From Cricetomys ansorgei (taxonomy: Eukaryota > Chordata > Mammalia > Rodentia > Nesomyidae): a stretch of DNA of 64,000 nt. Below, in pieces: positions 63,156 through 64,000 of the stretch; the first letter of the stretch is position 1; each line of letters begins with the position of its first letter. The notes under the pieces are model-generated. The model did not search any database. It saw only the letters and a program-made list of their open reading frames with translations, and was not told where the DNA came from. Position numbers and translations under genes: made by a program. The stretch is taken from contig JAMJFZ010001815.1 in the NCBI GenBank assembly GCA_026225945.1, positions 1,296,501 to 1,360,500 on the forward strand. Reading direction: 5' to 3'.

Positions 63156-64000
63156 ATTTTTTTTTTTTAAAAATAAATGAATATTGTTTTTTCTTAAATA
63201 CTTTTTCTGTGTTGGTTTAAAGGGTCATGTGACCTGCATAAATTCTTTTCGGATGTTGAACCAGCCTTGTACATTTTATATAAAAGCCTGTACCGAGTGG
63301 TTGTAGATTATTCTTTCTAACATTTTTGGATTCAATTTGCTTATCTTTTATTGAAGATTTTTGCATCAATGCCATTAAATCTATTGAACTATAATTTATC
63401 ATTATGAAATATCTATTTGATTTTGATATTGGGGAATTTATGGCCTTAATGACTGAATTAGGAAGTATTTATTTTACATATGTGTTTGGAGAGAGAGTAA
63501 GAAAATTGCTCTAATCTCTTTAAACACTGGTAGGGTATCTCAGTAATTTATGCAGGCCTGGTGTTCTCTGTTATAGAAGATAATCAGTTGTCAGATTGGT
63601 TTCTTTAACAAATACAGACTTACTCAGATGGTTCATCATTATTGTATGGATTTGGGCAGAATGCCTTTGAAAGGACTAGTTCATCTCAATGAGGTTACCA
63701 TCTCTGTGTAAAGTTACTTTCTACTTCCCTTGTTACCTTTTTATGCTCATAGTCTCTATAATTGTGTCTGTTATTTTTATGTCTTACAAATGTTATCTGT
63801 ACTGCTTTTTCTCTTGATTAGCTTTTGTGGCTTTTTGACCTTCCTAAAAAATTCAGCTTTTATTTATCTCTCTTTATTTCTTCTTTTCAATTTCATTTGT
63901 TTCTGTTATGATATTTTTTTTCTTGCTCTTAACTTATTTTCCTTCCCTGGATTTCTAAGTCTTTCATATATTTTAATATATTTATTTTCTTTAAGCAAGA

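Larger units (their letters stand above)
61080..64000 (-). mobile_element. Ancient L1 remnant, antisense, running off the window end
   Basis: Successive blocks are the reverse complement of L1 3' end and ORF2 in order: 'tagcaatatgtatttaacct' near 61505, then a segment around 62040-62300, then 'gttgaaccagccttgtacat' at 63255, 'gattcaatttgcttatcttt' near 63330 and 'gaattaggaagtatttattt' near 63455. It is interrupted by a (TA)n run, an LTR-like segment and a B1. No intact frame. Confidence 0.7.

Overview
The window is a mammalian, specifically muroid-rodent, nuclear segment. The evidence is split genes with GT-AG introns, a CpG-island promoter, and many rodent retroposons: B1, B2/B3, B4 and ID SINEs, MT/ORR1-type MaLR LTRs, L1 remnants, and long (TG)n, (TA)n and (GA)n arrays. 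I recognise one protein-coding gene, Slc5a7, encoding the high-affinity choline transporter CHT1. It lies complete on the minus strand. The protein assembled from the exons matches neither the mouse nor the rat CHT1 I recall, so another muroid, possibly a cricetid, is plausible. The species is not proven.

Slc5a7 layout, read on the minus strand. A CpG island (about 46440-47120) carries a TATA box (46931-46936), a GC box and a CRE-like site. Non-coding exon 1 ends at a consensus donor at 46762. The ATG is in exon 2 at 45594. Eight coding exons follow: 45594-45417, 42111-41998, 41278-41123, 36456-36308, 33282-33139, 29615-29462, 27041-26824 and 25439-24810. Their lengths (178, 114, 156, 149, 144, 154, 218 and 630 nt) sum to 1743 nt, which is 580 codons plus TGA, the length of human CHT1. 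Every junction is GT-AG and keeps frame. The 3' UTR continues toward about 22450-21830, where candidate AATAAA signals lie. It contains an antisense ID SINE and a long polypurine/polypyrimidine tract.

Region by region. 1-21800 lies 3' of the gene and holds no recognised gene: SINEs, a 3.4-kb degenerate L1 (7190-10560), two hAT-Charlie-type DNA transposon copies near 12 kb, a probable LTR-retroelement remnant (14340-16100) and a MaLR remnant (16905-17622). 21830-46905 is Slc5a7. 47120-64000 is the 5' flank. It has a cluster of same-orientation MaLR LTRs, one with a nested DNA transposon. It also has TG-rich arrays, a solo class II LTR (55598-56039) with a perfect 6-bp target duplication, a B2/B3 SINE split by a MaLR LTR, a 0.6-kb TG array with higher-order periodicity, and a long antisense L1 remnant reaching the window end.

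I found no CRISPR array, operon, tRNA or rRNA gene, and no undescribed gene system. The best leads concern Slc5a7 regulation (promoter, a two-codon uORF, 3' UTR and intronic tracts) and repeat architecture. Repeat family names come from memory of consensus sequences, not from a search.
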